From Blastocatellia bacterium (GTDB lineage: Bacteria; Acidobacteriota; Blastocatellia; Pyrinomonadales; Pyrinomonadaceae), in NCBI GenBank assembly GCA_003487805.1, contig DNNE01000054.1, positions 1 through 5,286 on the forward strand: a stretch of 5,286 bases of DNA, given 5' to 3'. Positions 1 through 5,286 of the stretch are shown here, piece by piece. A program made the translations under genes and the position numbers. The notes under the pieces are model-generated. The model searched no databases. It was not told the DNA's origin and saw nothing but the letters and a program-made list of their open reading frames with translations. Position 1 is the first letter of the stretch; each line of letters opens with the position of its first letter.

Positions 1-50
1 TACCGCTCGCGGTTCTGTACCGTATTGACTTGTGAACACATCAAGCCTAT

Positions 51-55
51 GGAGG
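51..55 (+). promoter_or_regulatory. Ribosome binding site of the GH27 gene
   Basis: GGAGG lies 7 bases before the ATG at 63, which is ideal Shine-Dalgarno spacing. An in-frame TGA at 33-35 prevents a longer reading, so the site and the stop together fix the start. No convincing promoter is visible in the 62 bases before the gene. It may lie left of the window, or the gene may be co-transcribed with one upstream. Confidence 0.8.
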
Positions 56-62
56 TTATCGG

Positions 63-1607
63 ATGAATCGTCATAATTGTTCCCCTACCATCGCGGCGAC
101 TTTGGCGCTGTTAGTGATTGCCGTTTCGGCTGCAATTCTGGTTAGCGCAGGTCAATCTCCGGAACCGCTGACCGGCAACTGGGTCGTTCGCACGCAGAAT
201 AACGACGGCACGTTCCGGACGACTTATCTGAATTTGAAACAGGAAGGTCCGCGCATTACCGGTACGATTCGGGTCACGCAATTTTTTTATCACATTAGCG
301 AAAGCACTGGTGGGCCAGACGGTTTCACTATCACCGGATCGATGATGGACGGAAAGAACGAACGCAAAATCCAGTACGAAGGAAAGCTCGTGGGCGCCGA
401 CCTGCAAATCTCAACGCGCCGCAGGCCGACGGACAATCCGACGCAAATGGTGGCGGTGCGCGCGCCGGCTGGCGAAGGCGCCCTGCCCGCACGCAATCCC
501 CTTCCCGCTCTGCACAAAGTCCCCGACAACGGCCTGGCGCGAACTCCGCCGATGGGTTGGAACAGTTGGAACAAGTTCGCCAGCCGCGTGGATGATCCGA
601 CCGTGCGCAGCATTGCCGACGCCATGGCCGGCAATGGAATGAAAGACGCGGGCTATCTCTACATCAACATCGATGACACCTGGGAAGCCGGTCGCGACGC
701 GCAGGGAAATATTCAGACCAACAAGAAATTTCCCGACATGAAAGCGCTGGCTGATTACGTGCATAGCAAGGGATTGAAATTGGGAATCTATTCTTCGCCC
801 GGTCCAAACACCTGCGCCGGTTACGAAGGCACTTACGGTCACGAAGAGCAGGACGCGCGCCGTTACGCCGAATGGGGAATCGATTATTTGAAGTACGACT
901 GGTGCGGCGCACGCACGCTCTACACTGATGAAGAAATGCCGGCCGTCTACCAAATCATGGGTGACGCGCTGCGGAAAACTAAACGGCCAATCGTTTACAG
1001 TCTCTGTCAATACGGGAGGCTCGACGTGTGGAAGTGGGGAGCGGATGTTGGCGGAAACCTCTGGCGCACCACCGGTGACATTCGCGATGCGTGGGATTCA
1101 ATGTCACGGATCGGCTTTAGTCAAAACGATCTGGCGCCCTGGGCCAAGCCCGGTCACTGGAACGATCCGGACATGCTCGAGATTGGCAACGGAGCCATGA
1201 GCGAGATGGAATACAAAACGCACATGAGTCAGTGGGCCATACTCGCGGCGCCGCTACTTGCGGGAAACGATCTCCGTAACATGAGTCCTGAGATACTTTC
1301 GATCCTAACGAACCGCGACGTGATCGCTGTCAATCAGGACAAACTCGGGAAGCAGGGGCAGCAGGTTTGGAAATCGGGCGATCAGGAAATATGGTCACGG
1401 CCTTTATCGGGCGGCGCGATGGCCGTTGCGTTTTTCAATCGCGCGGCGGATTCGGCAAAAATCTCCGTAAAGCTTACGGACCTTAAGCTCACTGGCAAAT
1501 GGAAAGCTCGCGACCTCTGGTCACACCAGAATGTTACATGGCCCGAATCAGAATACTCCGTCACAGTTCGGAGTCACGGAGTAGTCATGCTGCGGTTGAG
1601 CCCCTGA
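63..1607 (+). CDS. Secreted GH27 family glycosidase, probable alpha-galactosidase
   Basis: The 514-residue protein is predicted to hydrolyse terminal alpha-galactosyl (or related) residues of oligo- and polysaccharides by a retaining mechanism, outside the cytoplasm. Residues 1-29 form a signal peptide with a hydrophobic core at about 9-28 and a likely cut after VSA. Residues 36-133 form a small beta-rich accessory domain (LTGNW, then alternating strands) that is not part of a minimal GH27 enzyme. The catalytic barrel starts near 156 with RTPPMGWNSWN. It carries the IDDTW motif (Asp204/Asp205), the nucleophile motif YLKYDWC (Asp279), the acid/base motif RTTGD (Asp339) and GHWNDPDML (366-372 region). 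Cys251 and Cys281 match the conserved disulfide. A C-terminal beta-sandwich follows from about 430. The substrate-recognition loop reads CQYG (315-318), where many plant and animal enzymes have CEW. GH27 also includes N-acetylgalactosaminidases, isomalto-dextranases and beta-L-arabinopyranosidases, so the family is firm but the substrate is less so. The retained Asp pair in IDDTW argues against an arabinopyranosidase. Confidence 0.93.
   Translation: MNRHNCSPTIAATLALLVIAVSAAILVSAGQSPEPLTGNWVVRTQNNDGTFRTTYLNLKQEGPRITGTIRVTQFFYHISESTGGPDGFTITGSMMDGKNERKIQYEGKLVGADLQISTRRRPTDNPTQMVAVRAPAGEGALPARNPLPALHKVPDNGLARTPPMGWNSWNKFASRVDDPTVRSIADAMAGNGMKDAGYLYINIDDTWEAGRDAQGNIQTNKKFPDMKALADYVHSKGLKLGIYSSPGPNTCAGYEGTYGHEEQDARRYAEWGIDYLKYDWCGARTLYTDEEMPAVYQIMGDALRKTKRPIVYSLCQYGRLDVWKWGADVGGNLWRTTGDIRDAWDSMSRIGFSQNDLAPWAKPGHWNDPDMLEIGNGAMSEMEYKTHMSQWAILAAPLLAGNDLRNMSPEILSILTNRDVIAVNQDKLGKQGQQVWKSGDQEIWSRPLSGGAMAVAFFNRAADSAKISVKLTDLKLTGKWKARDLWSHQNVTWPESEYSVTVRSHGVVMLRLSP
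168..461 (+). other. N-terminal accessory beta domain of the GH27 protein
   Basis: Residues 36-133 lie between the signal peptide and the catalytic barrel. They show a GxW opening (GNW at 38-40), strand-like segments with alternating hydrophobic residues (TYLNLKQ, RITGTIRV, FTITGSM, KIQYEGKL) and a closing basic patch at 118-121. A proline/alanine-rich linker at about 134-155 follows. The pattern suggests a small beta-barrel or lipocalin-like module. I do not recognise a named carbohydrate-binding family in it, and sugar binding is only a guess from its position. Confidence 0.5.
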
Positions 1608-1610
1608 TTT

Positions 1611-1649
1611 CAAATAAAGTCGCTTAGGAATTATCAAAACTAACGCGAC
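1611..1649 (-). terminator. Possible intrinsic terminator of the TIR-like gene
   Basis: The 107-base gap between the convergent genes contains an inverted repeat: left arm 1619-1627, right arm 1640-1649, nine base pairs with one bulged C at 1644, and a 12-base loop. Read on the minus strand, the stem is followed at once by TTTATTT, a T-rich tail expected of a factor-independent terminator. On the plus strand no T-run follows, so it would serve the minus-strand gene, whose stop lies about 66 bases before the stem. The bulge and the distance keep this tentative. The rest of the gap (1650-1714) shows nothing recognisable. Confidence 0.35.
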
Positions 1650-1714
1650 AGTAATCTTCTCGCTGCCGTCCAGGCGCGCACCTTGGTCGACAACCTCTGC
1701 CTGTGACGCCAACC

Positions 1715-2995
1715 CTATTCCGCGAGAGTAACCGTTATTCCAGGAAAGTAAGTTAGGATTGGGTTATCAGAAGGAGATGATCCTTCAAGCGCCTCTCTTA
1801 CGTAATTTGAGATATCTGCTCGATACGTGTCCAATTGCGCAATCAGAGTATATTTGTCCTCGTCATCAATGATTATCGTTCTGAAGTTGCCGAGGTCGAA
1901 TGGAATCTTATCTTGCTTTCTTATGATATGAACGATTGGCTTGCCTAAGATATGCCGAATTCCCAACTCATAAAATGCATTCGGGTTGTGAAACGACATA
2001 TCAGCGATGACGAGTTTGCTCTTTAGAATGTATTCGATGATCTGTTTCGAAATCATTCCCGGCTGGGTAATCTTATCAGCACGCACGACCTTCAATTTGG
2101 AAGGGATAAGCGCGTGTTCAAGCAGTGTCTCAAGAACCATGTCAGAGTGTTTTCGCTCCGGCTCCCCTTCCTCGCCAATCGGCGCTAAGAAAAAACAAAT
2201 TGAATCAAAGTCAGTGGTATGGCTACTCTCGTCGGACGCGGTTGGACTGCCAATCACTGCGTTTAATCCCGAGCCTGTTGGGACTCCTTGTTCCTGTAAC
2301 GCTTTGTCAACGTCAAGAATCCACTCAGCACCCGACACAGTCTTTAACAGGCCAATATATTTTACGTTTCCGATAAATATGTCGACACATTCCGGTCGCT
2401 CAGCGCTCTCAACATCGTTGAGAACATCCCTCATTACCTCTGGGGCTGGCAATTTCCCACCCCTGAACCTCTCATAGAGGTTCTTGAAAACGGGAACATT
2501 TTCGATCGCGAGTCTGAATTTTGCTCGAAGGGCCTGAGCGCGTGCTGTACTTGGATCTAGGATCAACACCGCGTCCTCTGAGAGGCGTAGGGTCTCTGCA
2601 TTATAACCGCCAACCGTTAGTCCGTACCTACCAGAAGTTATCACCAGCTGGCGGCTGGGACCACTGCTTGCTGCCTTACCCAAAATCTGAAAGGCAGTTT
2701 CCCTTCGCATCTCACGAGAGGCTCCCGCGTTATCAAAAATTGCTTTCGCTAGAGGCAATACACTCTCGAACGTGGCGCTCGGATAAGGTCTACCGCCAGA
2801 CCCAGGCGACGATCTTCTTTCAGCCTGTGCTCTTGAACTGCGCTTAGAAGCCTTCTTTCTGCCCTTCTTACCGCGCTTTTTTCCGCGTTTTTTTGAACTT
2901 TTGATCGCAGTGTCTATAGATGTCTGCGCTGGCGTTGTATTCAAATCAGGAGATGAATTATCGCCGGGCTCTTCCAAGGCTTTGCCGTTTGACAT
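1715..2995 (-). CDS. TIR-like / nucleoside 2-deoxyribosyltransferase-like protein with basic tail; putative defence effector
   Basis: The 426-residue protein has no signal peptide or membrane segment, so it is likely cytoplasmic. Residues 1-32 are polar and low-complexity. Residues 35-53 are an almost unbroken run of Lys and Arg, likely to bind nucleic acid or another polyanion. Residues 70-230 open with YPSATFESVLPLAKAI, then have a serine-rich turn, RYGLTVGGY and a LRLSEDA segment. This resembles a winged-helix-like region found in front of nucleotide-targeting domains (possibly the DUF5343 type; recalled, not searched). A linker at 231-263 leads to the C-terminal domain at 264-403. That domain starts with a strand and loop CFFLAPIG, has IADMSFHNPNAFYELGIRH in the middle, then GKPIVHII. 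This order is typical of the TIR-like / 2-deoxyribosyltransferase superfamily. Asp332 and Glu343 (the Glu of FYELG) are the candidate catalytic residues. Such domains cleave N-glycosidic bonds of nucleotides or NAD in several immune systems, but the substrate here is unknown. The start is supported by a ribosome site 7 bases upstream and a promoter further up. No partner gene is present in the window. Confidence 0.85.
   Translation of the reverse strand: MSNGKALEEPGDNSSPDLNTTPAQTSIDTAIKSSKKRGKKRGKKGRKKASKRSSRAQAERRSSPGSGGRPYPSATFESVLPLAKAIFDNAGASREMRRETAFQILGKAASSGPSRQLVITSGRYGLTVGGYNAETLRLSEDAVLILDPSTARAQALRAKFRLAIENVPVFKNLYERFRGGKLPAPEVMRDVLNDVESAERPECVDIFIGNVKYIGLLKTVSGAEWILDVDKALQEQGVPTGSGLNAVIGSPTASDESSHTTDFDSICFFLAPIGEEGEPERKHSDMVLETLLEHALIPSKLKVVRADKITQPGMISKQIIEYILKSKLVIADMSFHNPNAFYELGIRHILGKPIVHIIRKQDKIPFDLGNFRTIIIDDEDKYTLIAQLDTYRADISNYVREALEGSSPSDNPILTYFPGITVTLAE
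1787..2206 (-). other. TIR-like / deoxyribosyltransferase-like catalytic domain
   Basis: This covers residues 264-403 of the 1715-2995 protein. The first strand ends in APIGEE, a middle helix is followed by the strand KLVIADMS, and the signature HNPNAFYELGIRH puts a Glu (codon at 1967-1969) where 2-deoxyribosyltransferases carry their catalytic Glu. The strand IVHII follows, then an FRTIIIDDED segment. The assignment rests on motif order. Whether the enzyme acts on NAD, deoxynucleosides or nucleotides cannot be read from the sequence. Confidence 0.75.
2837..2893 (-). other. Lysine/arginine-rich tail with A-tracts
   Basis: Residues 35-53 of the TIR-like protein read as repeated KKRGKK-type units, similar in character to histone-like or ribosomal protein tails. 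The coding strand has an A7 tract (2888-2894) and an A6 tract (2877-2882), each followed by CGCG or GCGCG, so the DNA itself is a short imperfect direct repeat. The charge suggests tethering to DNA, RNA or the nucleoid. The homopolymers are possible slippage sites. Confidence 0.6.
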
Positions 2996-3002
2996 GAAAT
3001 GT

Positions 3003-3006
3003 CTCC
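3003..3006 (-). promoter_or_regulatory. Ribosome binding site of the TIR-like gene
   Basis: On the minus strand GGAG lies 7 bases before the ATG whose A is at 2995. This supports that start, so the polar N-terminus and the basic tail belong to the protein. Confidence 0.75.
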
Positions 3007-3040
3007 AAGGTGAGGTCGAGAGTCGGAATAGAACACTCGT

Positions 3041-3071
3041 ATTATACGCCGGTGAAATGGGCCTCAGTCAA
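3041..3071 (-). promoter_or_regulatory. Sigma-70-type promoter of the TIR-like gene
   Basis: On the minus strand a perfect TATAAT (3046-3041) is preceded by TTGACT (3071-3066) with a 19-base spacer, two bases longer than the optimum. Transcription would start near 3034, giving a leader of about 40 bases that includes the ribosome site. The gene therefore appears to be transcribed by itself rather than from the lyase gene upstream. No clear operator palindrome is visible over the promoter. Confidence 0.65.
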
Positions 3072-3137
3072 TGGCCTCCGCTCGCCGTCGCGCAAAAGGA
3101 CTCAAAGGAATTAGGGATGCGACTCTTGCGACACTGA

Positions 3138-3246
3138 AGTCTGACCCCGTCTGAATCGCAAAGCCTGCGGTTTTGCCAATTTAGACGTTGTACTCCTAAG
3201 CACGTGTGAATGCGGTCTGGGGTCAGGCTGACGTTTCTTGCGATTC
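3138..3246. repeat. REP/MITE-like palindromic element
   Basis: Two pairs of inverted repeats occupy the gap between the lyase stop and the promoter of the TIR-like gene. Pair A is AGTCTGACCCC at 3138-3148 against GGGGTCAGGCT at 3219-3229 (10 of 11 bases complementary). Pair B is GAATCGCAA at 3153-3161 against TTGCGATTC at 3238-3246 (9 of 9). The GTCTGACCCC core resembles ends of repeats dispersed by REP-associated (IS200-like) transposases in many soil bacteria; this is recalled, not searched. No transposase gene is in the window, so the element would be a non-autonomous copy. A clear target-site duplication is not visible. Confidence 0.45.
3158..3176 (+). repeat. Compact hairpin inside the palindromic element
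   Basis: GCAAAGCC (3158-3165) pairs with GGTTTTGC (3169-3176) across a 3-base loop: eight pairs including one G-U when read as plus-strand RNA. On the minus strand the same position is an A-C mismatch. No T-run follows, so it does not look like a terminator. A tight stem of this size is typical of REP sequences. Confidence 0.5.
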
Positions 3247-3254
3247 TCGAAGAT

Positions 3255-5286
3255 CTAGGGGCCCTGGATTTTCAGTCGCTGGACGAATCGCGCGCTGGTT
3301 GTCGGTGCCGCAGTGGAAAGCAAAAGCTTCTGGCCTCGCTCCTGACGCTCACCTTTATCAACCGCGCCGGGAGGACCCGGGGCCGTCAGCCTGTTCGTCT
3401 CGATCGCGCTTTGAAGCTCAACCGGCGCGTCAATGGTTGGATCGATCAGCAGTTTCACTCGGCCTGCTGTAATACTGAAATTGCACCCTTCCCCTTTCTC
3501 AATGTGGTCGTCCGCATGCAGCACGAAAGTCAGGACAGCAGGCCGCGCCGTTTCAACGTCGTCCGAAACAGTGAACCCAGAACCAGGCTGGTAGACAAAC
3601 TCACGGACAAACTTCTTCAGACCCAGGTCTGGTCCGTACGCCGCGGTTGCGTCGCCGCGCACCATTATCCGGTCCTTTTCTACCTTAGTGTCGGTGATGC
3701 GAATGCGATTCAGAAGTTCGTACGATACGCCGGCAAAGACATCATGACCGTCGCCCTCCTTCGCCTGGCCTTTGCCGTCGACAAGCAAAGTGTTGTGATG
3801 CTCCGTCATCGGCACCCCAGCGTAACCAGTGTCTCCGGTTAGATACTGACCCTTCGCAAAAATAATGAAGCTGTTCGCATCCGGATGCGCATGGCCGGAA
3901 GACAAACGCCAGTCAGGAAACTGTTTCAGCAGGGCTTCCGTGTGATGCCCTTCAGGCGGGCCACACTTAAAAGCAAATGCAGTTGCATTCTTTGACCAAT
4001 CGCTGCGCCAATAGAAGACATCGTGATCGGGAAAATAATGCGAGGCGGATTGTCGCTCGATGGGCACGGGTTTGATCTTCGCGTCGTACCAAACCAGCGA
4101 CCAAAAGTCTTCCGCGTTGACCTGACCGAAGCTCTTCAGCCAGGCGGCTACGCCCTGGGCTTCGCCACTTTGAAAGCGTTGCGCCAGCCGATAGAGCAAG
4201 TTGTAGTTCGTATTGAAATGGCCCTGCGGATGGGTCCGCGGATACTCCTCGCCTTTGTGCGCGCGCGTGAGTGGCCCTTCGAACACATCTCCAAAATCAA
4301 ACACGTAGTCTCCGCTCGGCAACATCGAGTGCGCAACGTACTCGTGCATCAAACGAAATCCGGGGCGGTCATAAAGATCTTCGCCCGTTGCGTGCGCCTG
4401 CGCGTCGAGATAATGGACCAGCCATGGCGTCGAGAAGATCCAATATTCAAAACCTTCGTAGTAGTACCCGTCCTGCGAATATGTCGCCAGCACGCGATCG
4501 TAAATCCCCCGCGTGAGACTGGCCCAGGCAGGCGCCTCGGGAGTCTCGTCGTAAAGCGCATAGGCAACAACTCCCAAACCCGTGATCGGAATGAACGTGT
4601 GATTCTGGCTGTACGCGAAGGTCTTACCGGACTTTGGCTTGAAATAGTCAGCCATCAAGCGGGCTTGCTTGATTAGTTTTTCTCGATAGCGGGTTCGCTC
4701 TTTTTCAGTGAGGTCGTGATAAAGCAAATCATAACCCCAGCCTAGTCCGTACAGCAGATGACCCGCGGCGAGATCCACATTCGGTTTGTTACTGGCATAA
4801 CCCCAGATGTCGTAACTGACGGCCGCGTCCATGTACTTGCGGGCGGCATCCAGATATTTCTTATCGCCTTCGATCTTGTAGATGAAGGCGGCTTCCGCGA
4901 TCGCAATGCCGACGTCATTCTGTTGCCGGCGCTGCTCAGCGGGTGGTGGCGGCGGATCGCCCGCGAGTGCGCGCACGTGGCTGATCGCTTGTTGCCACAA
5001 TTCACGATGCGAAGTGCGCGCACGTTCGCGCAAATCAACCAGCTCTTTGTCCGTGACGTAAACTCGCGGATGGACCCCCATCAACTCAGGCCGCAGGGCA
5101 GACTTGCGCGTCCGCATCAGCTCAAGGAGCGGATGCTCACCTTTGAGTTTATTACTCGCGGTTCGCTCTTGCTCTAACTCCCGCGCGTCCTGGGCGAGCG
5201 ATGAGAGGGGGGAGACAATCGCGGTGAAAATGAGCGTGATGACTAACGATCGCCGCCAGGTTTGGAGTGCGCCGGCAGAGCGCAGC
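3255..5286 (-). CDS. Secreted heparinase II/III-family polysaccharide lyase (5' end outside the window)
   Basis: The protein probably cleaves uronic-acid-containing polysaccharide by beta-elimination after export. The frame stays open past the ATG at 5117 to the window edge, giving at least 676 residues, with no ATG, GTG or TTG in the added part, so the true start lies beyond 5286. The added part holds a signal peptide. The residues below count from the ATG at 5117. VHPRVYVTDKELVDLR (15-30) opens an all-helical N-terminal region like that of heparinase II relatives (DUF4962 type). A PPPPP turn lies at 55-59, and helical toroid segments run to about 330. QNHTF (His173), DGYYYEGFEYW (Tyr218-220) and GHAHPDANSF (His409, His411) match in order the His, Tyr and His of the heparinase II active site. 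GDTGY (429-432) and EHHNTLLVDG (439-448) fit the metal-binding and beta-sandwich region. The C-terminus is a beta-sandwich ending at 620. The substrate (heparin-like, alginate, pectic or other) is not decided by these motifs. Confidence 0.88.
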   Translation of the reverse strand, partial: LRSAGALQTWRRSLVITLIFTAIVSPLSSLAQDARELEQERTASNKLKGEHPLLELMRTRKSALRPELMGVHPRVYVTDKELVDLRERARTSHRELWQQAISHVRALAGDPPPPPAEQRRQQNDVGIAIAEAAFIYKIEGDKKYLDAARKYMDAAVSYDIWGYASNKPNVDLAAGHLLYGLGWGYDLLYHDLTEKERTRYREKLIKQARLMADYFKPKSGKTFAYSQNHTFIPITGLGVVAYALYDETPEAPAWASLTRGIYDRVLATYSQDGYYYEGFEYWIFSTPWLVHYLDAQAHATGEDLYDRPGFRLMHEYVAHSMLPSGDYVFDFGDVFEGPLTRAHKGEEYPRTHPQGHFNTNYNLLYRLAQRFQSGEAQGVAAWLKSFGQVNAEDFWSLVWYDAKIKPVPIERQSASHYFPDHDVFYWRSDWSKNATAFAFKCGPPEGHHTEALLKQFPDWRLSSGHAHPDANSFIIFAKGQYLTGDTGYAGVPMTEHHNTLLVDGKGQAKEGDGHDVFAGVSYELLNRIRITDTKVEKDRIMVRGDATAAYGPDLGLKKFVREFVYQPGSGFTVSDDVETARPAVLTFVLHADDHIEKGEGCNFSITAGRVKLLIDPTIDAPVELQSAIETNRLTAPGPPGAVDKGERQERGQKLLLSTAAPTTSARFVQRLKIQGP
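5193..5255 (-). other. Signal peptide of the lyase, upstream of the apparent ATG
   Basis: Translating the lyase frame upstream of 5117 gives RRSLVITLIFTAIV, then SPLSSLA and QD. This is a positively charged n-region, a hydrophobic core and an Ala-X-Ala-like cut site (SLA before QD) at about 5193. The mature protein would then begin with a charged stretch (ARELEQER) leading into the catalytic region. The features are those of Sec export to the periplasm or outside. Confidence 0.8.

Noticed and set aside
25..53. TTGACT at 25-30 with a TATGGA 17 bases later as a promoter for the GH27 gene
   Set aside because: The -10 match is weak and overlaps the ribosome binding site, so transcription would begin at about the start codon and the site could not be used.
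1554..1583. Perfect 8-base inverted repeat TACTCCGT / ACGGAGTA as a terminator for the GH27 gene
   Set aside because: It lies inside the coding region, before the stop at 1605-1607, has a 14-base loop and no T-run after it.
2007..2477. Plus-strand open frame of 156 codons opposite the TIR-like gene, as an antitoxin-like partner
   Set aside because: No convincing ribosome site or motifs were seen, and it covers the coding region for the best conserved domain of the opposite gene, as expected of a chance open frame.
3138..3246. CRISPR array or tRNA in the intergenic region
   Set aside because: Only two inverted, non-tandem repeat copies are present with no regular spacers, and no cloverleaf or T-arm consensus can be found.
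3210..3842. Plus-strand open frame of 210 codons running through the repeat and the end of the lyase gene
   Set aside because: It lies mostly antisense to the conserved C-terminal beta-sandwich of the lyase, its start falls in the palindromic element, and the product shows no family motifs.
4023..4676. Long plus-strand open frame of 217 codons opposite the lyase gene
   Set aside because: It is a shadow of the lyase gene. Its product is Arg/Val-rich without recognisable motifs, while the minus strand carries conserved family motifs.

Overview
The window looks like chromosomal DNA from a free-living, polysaccharide-degrading Gram-negative bacterium. An acidobacterium or a similar soil lineage is the best guess. 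The grounds are an exported GH27 glycosidase with a small N-terminal accessory domain, an exported heparinase II/III-type lyase, and a moderately GC-rich coding style. There is no rRNA or other taxonomic marker, so this placement is an inference.

Layout from left to right: (1) a complete plus-strand gene at 63-1607 for a secreted GH27 enzyme, probably an alpha-galactosidase; (2) a 107-bp gap between convergent genes, holding a bulged hairpin whose minus-strand reading ends in a T-rich stretch; (3) a complete minus-strand gene at 1715-2995 for a three-part protein: a lysine/arginine-rich tail, a probable winged-helix-like region, and a C-terminal TIR-like/nucleoside 2-deoxyribosyltransferase-like domain; (4) a 259-bp intergenic region with a good promoter for that gene and, further upstream, a REP/MITE-like palindromic element; (5) a minus-strand gene from 3255 past the right edge for a secreted heparinase II/III-family polysaccharide lyase. 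An ATG-only reading starts this last gene too late (5117). The frame stays open to the window edge and encodes a clear signal peptide upstream of that ATG.

The two outer genes fit a carbohydrate-catabolism neighbourhood: one would trim terminal alpha-galactosyl-type residues, the other would cleave uronate-containing polysaccharide, both outside the cytoplasm. They are convergent, so they are not one operon. The middle gene does not belong to that theme. It has its own promoter, ribosome binding site and possible terminator, lower GC in the lines sampled, and a palindromic repeat on its upstream side. The most interesting reading is a self-contained cargo gene, possibly a single-gene nucleotide-targeting defence or stress effector, set into a glycan-degradation locus. 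That function is inferred from domain resemblance only.
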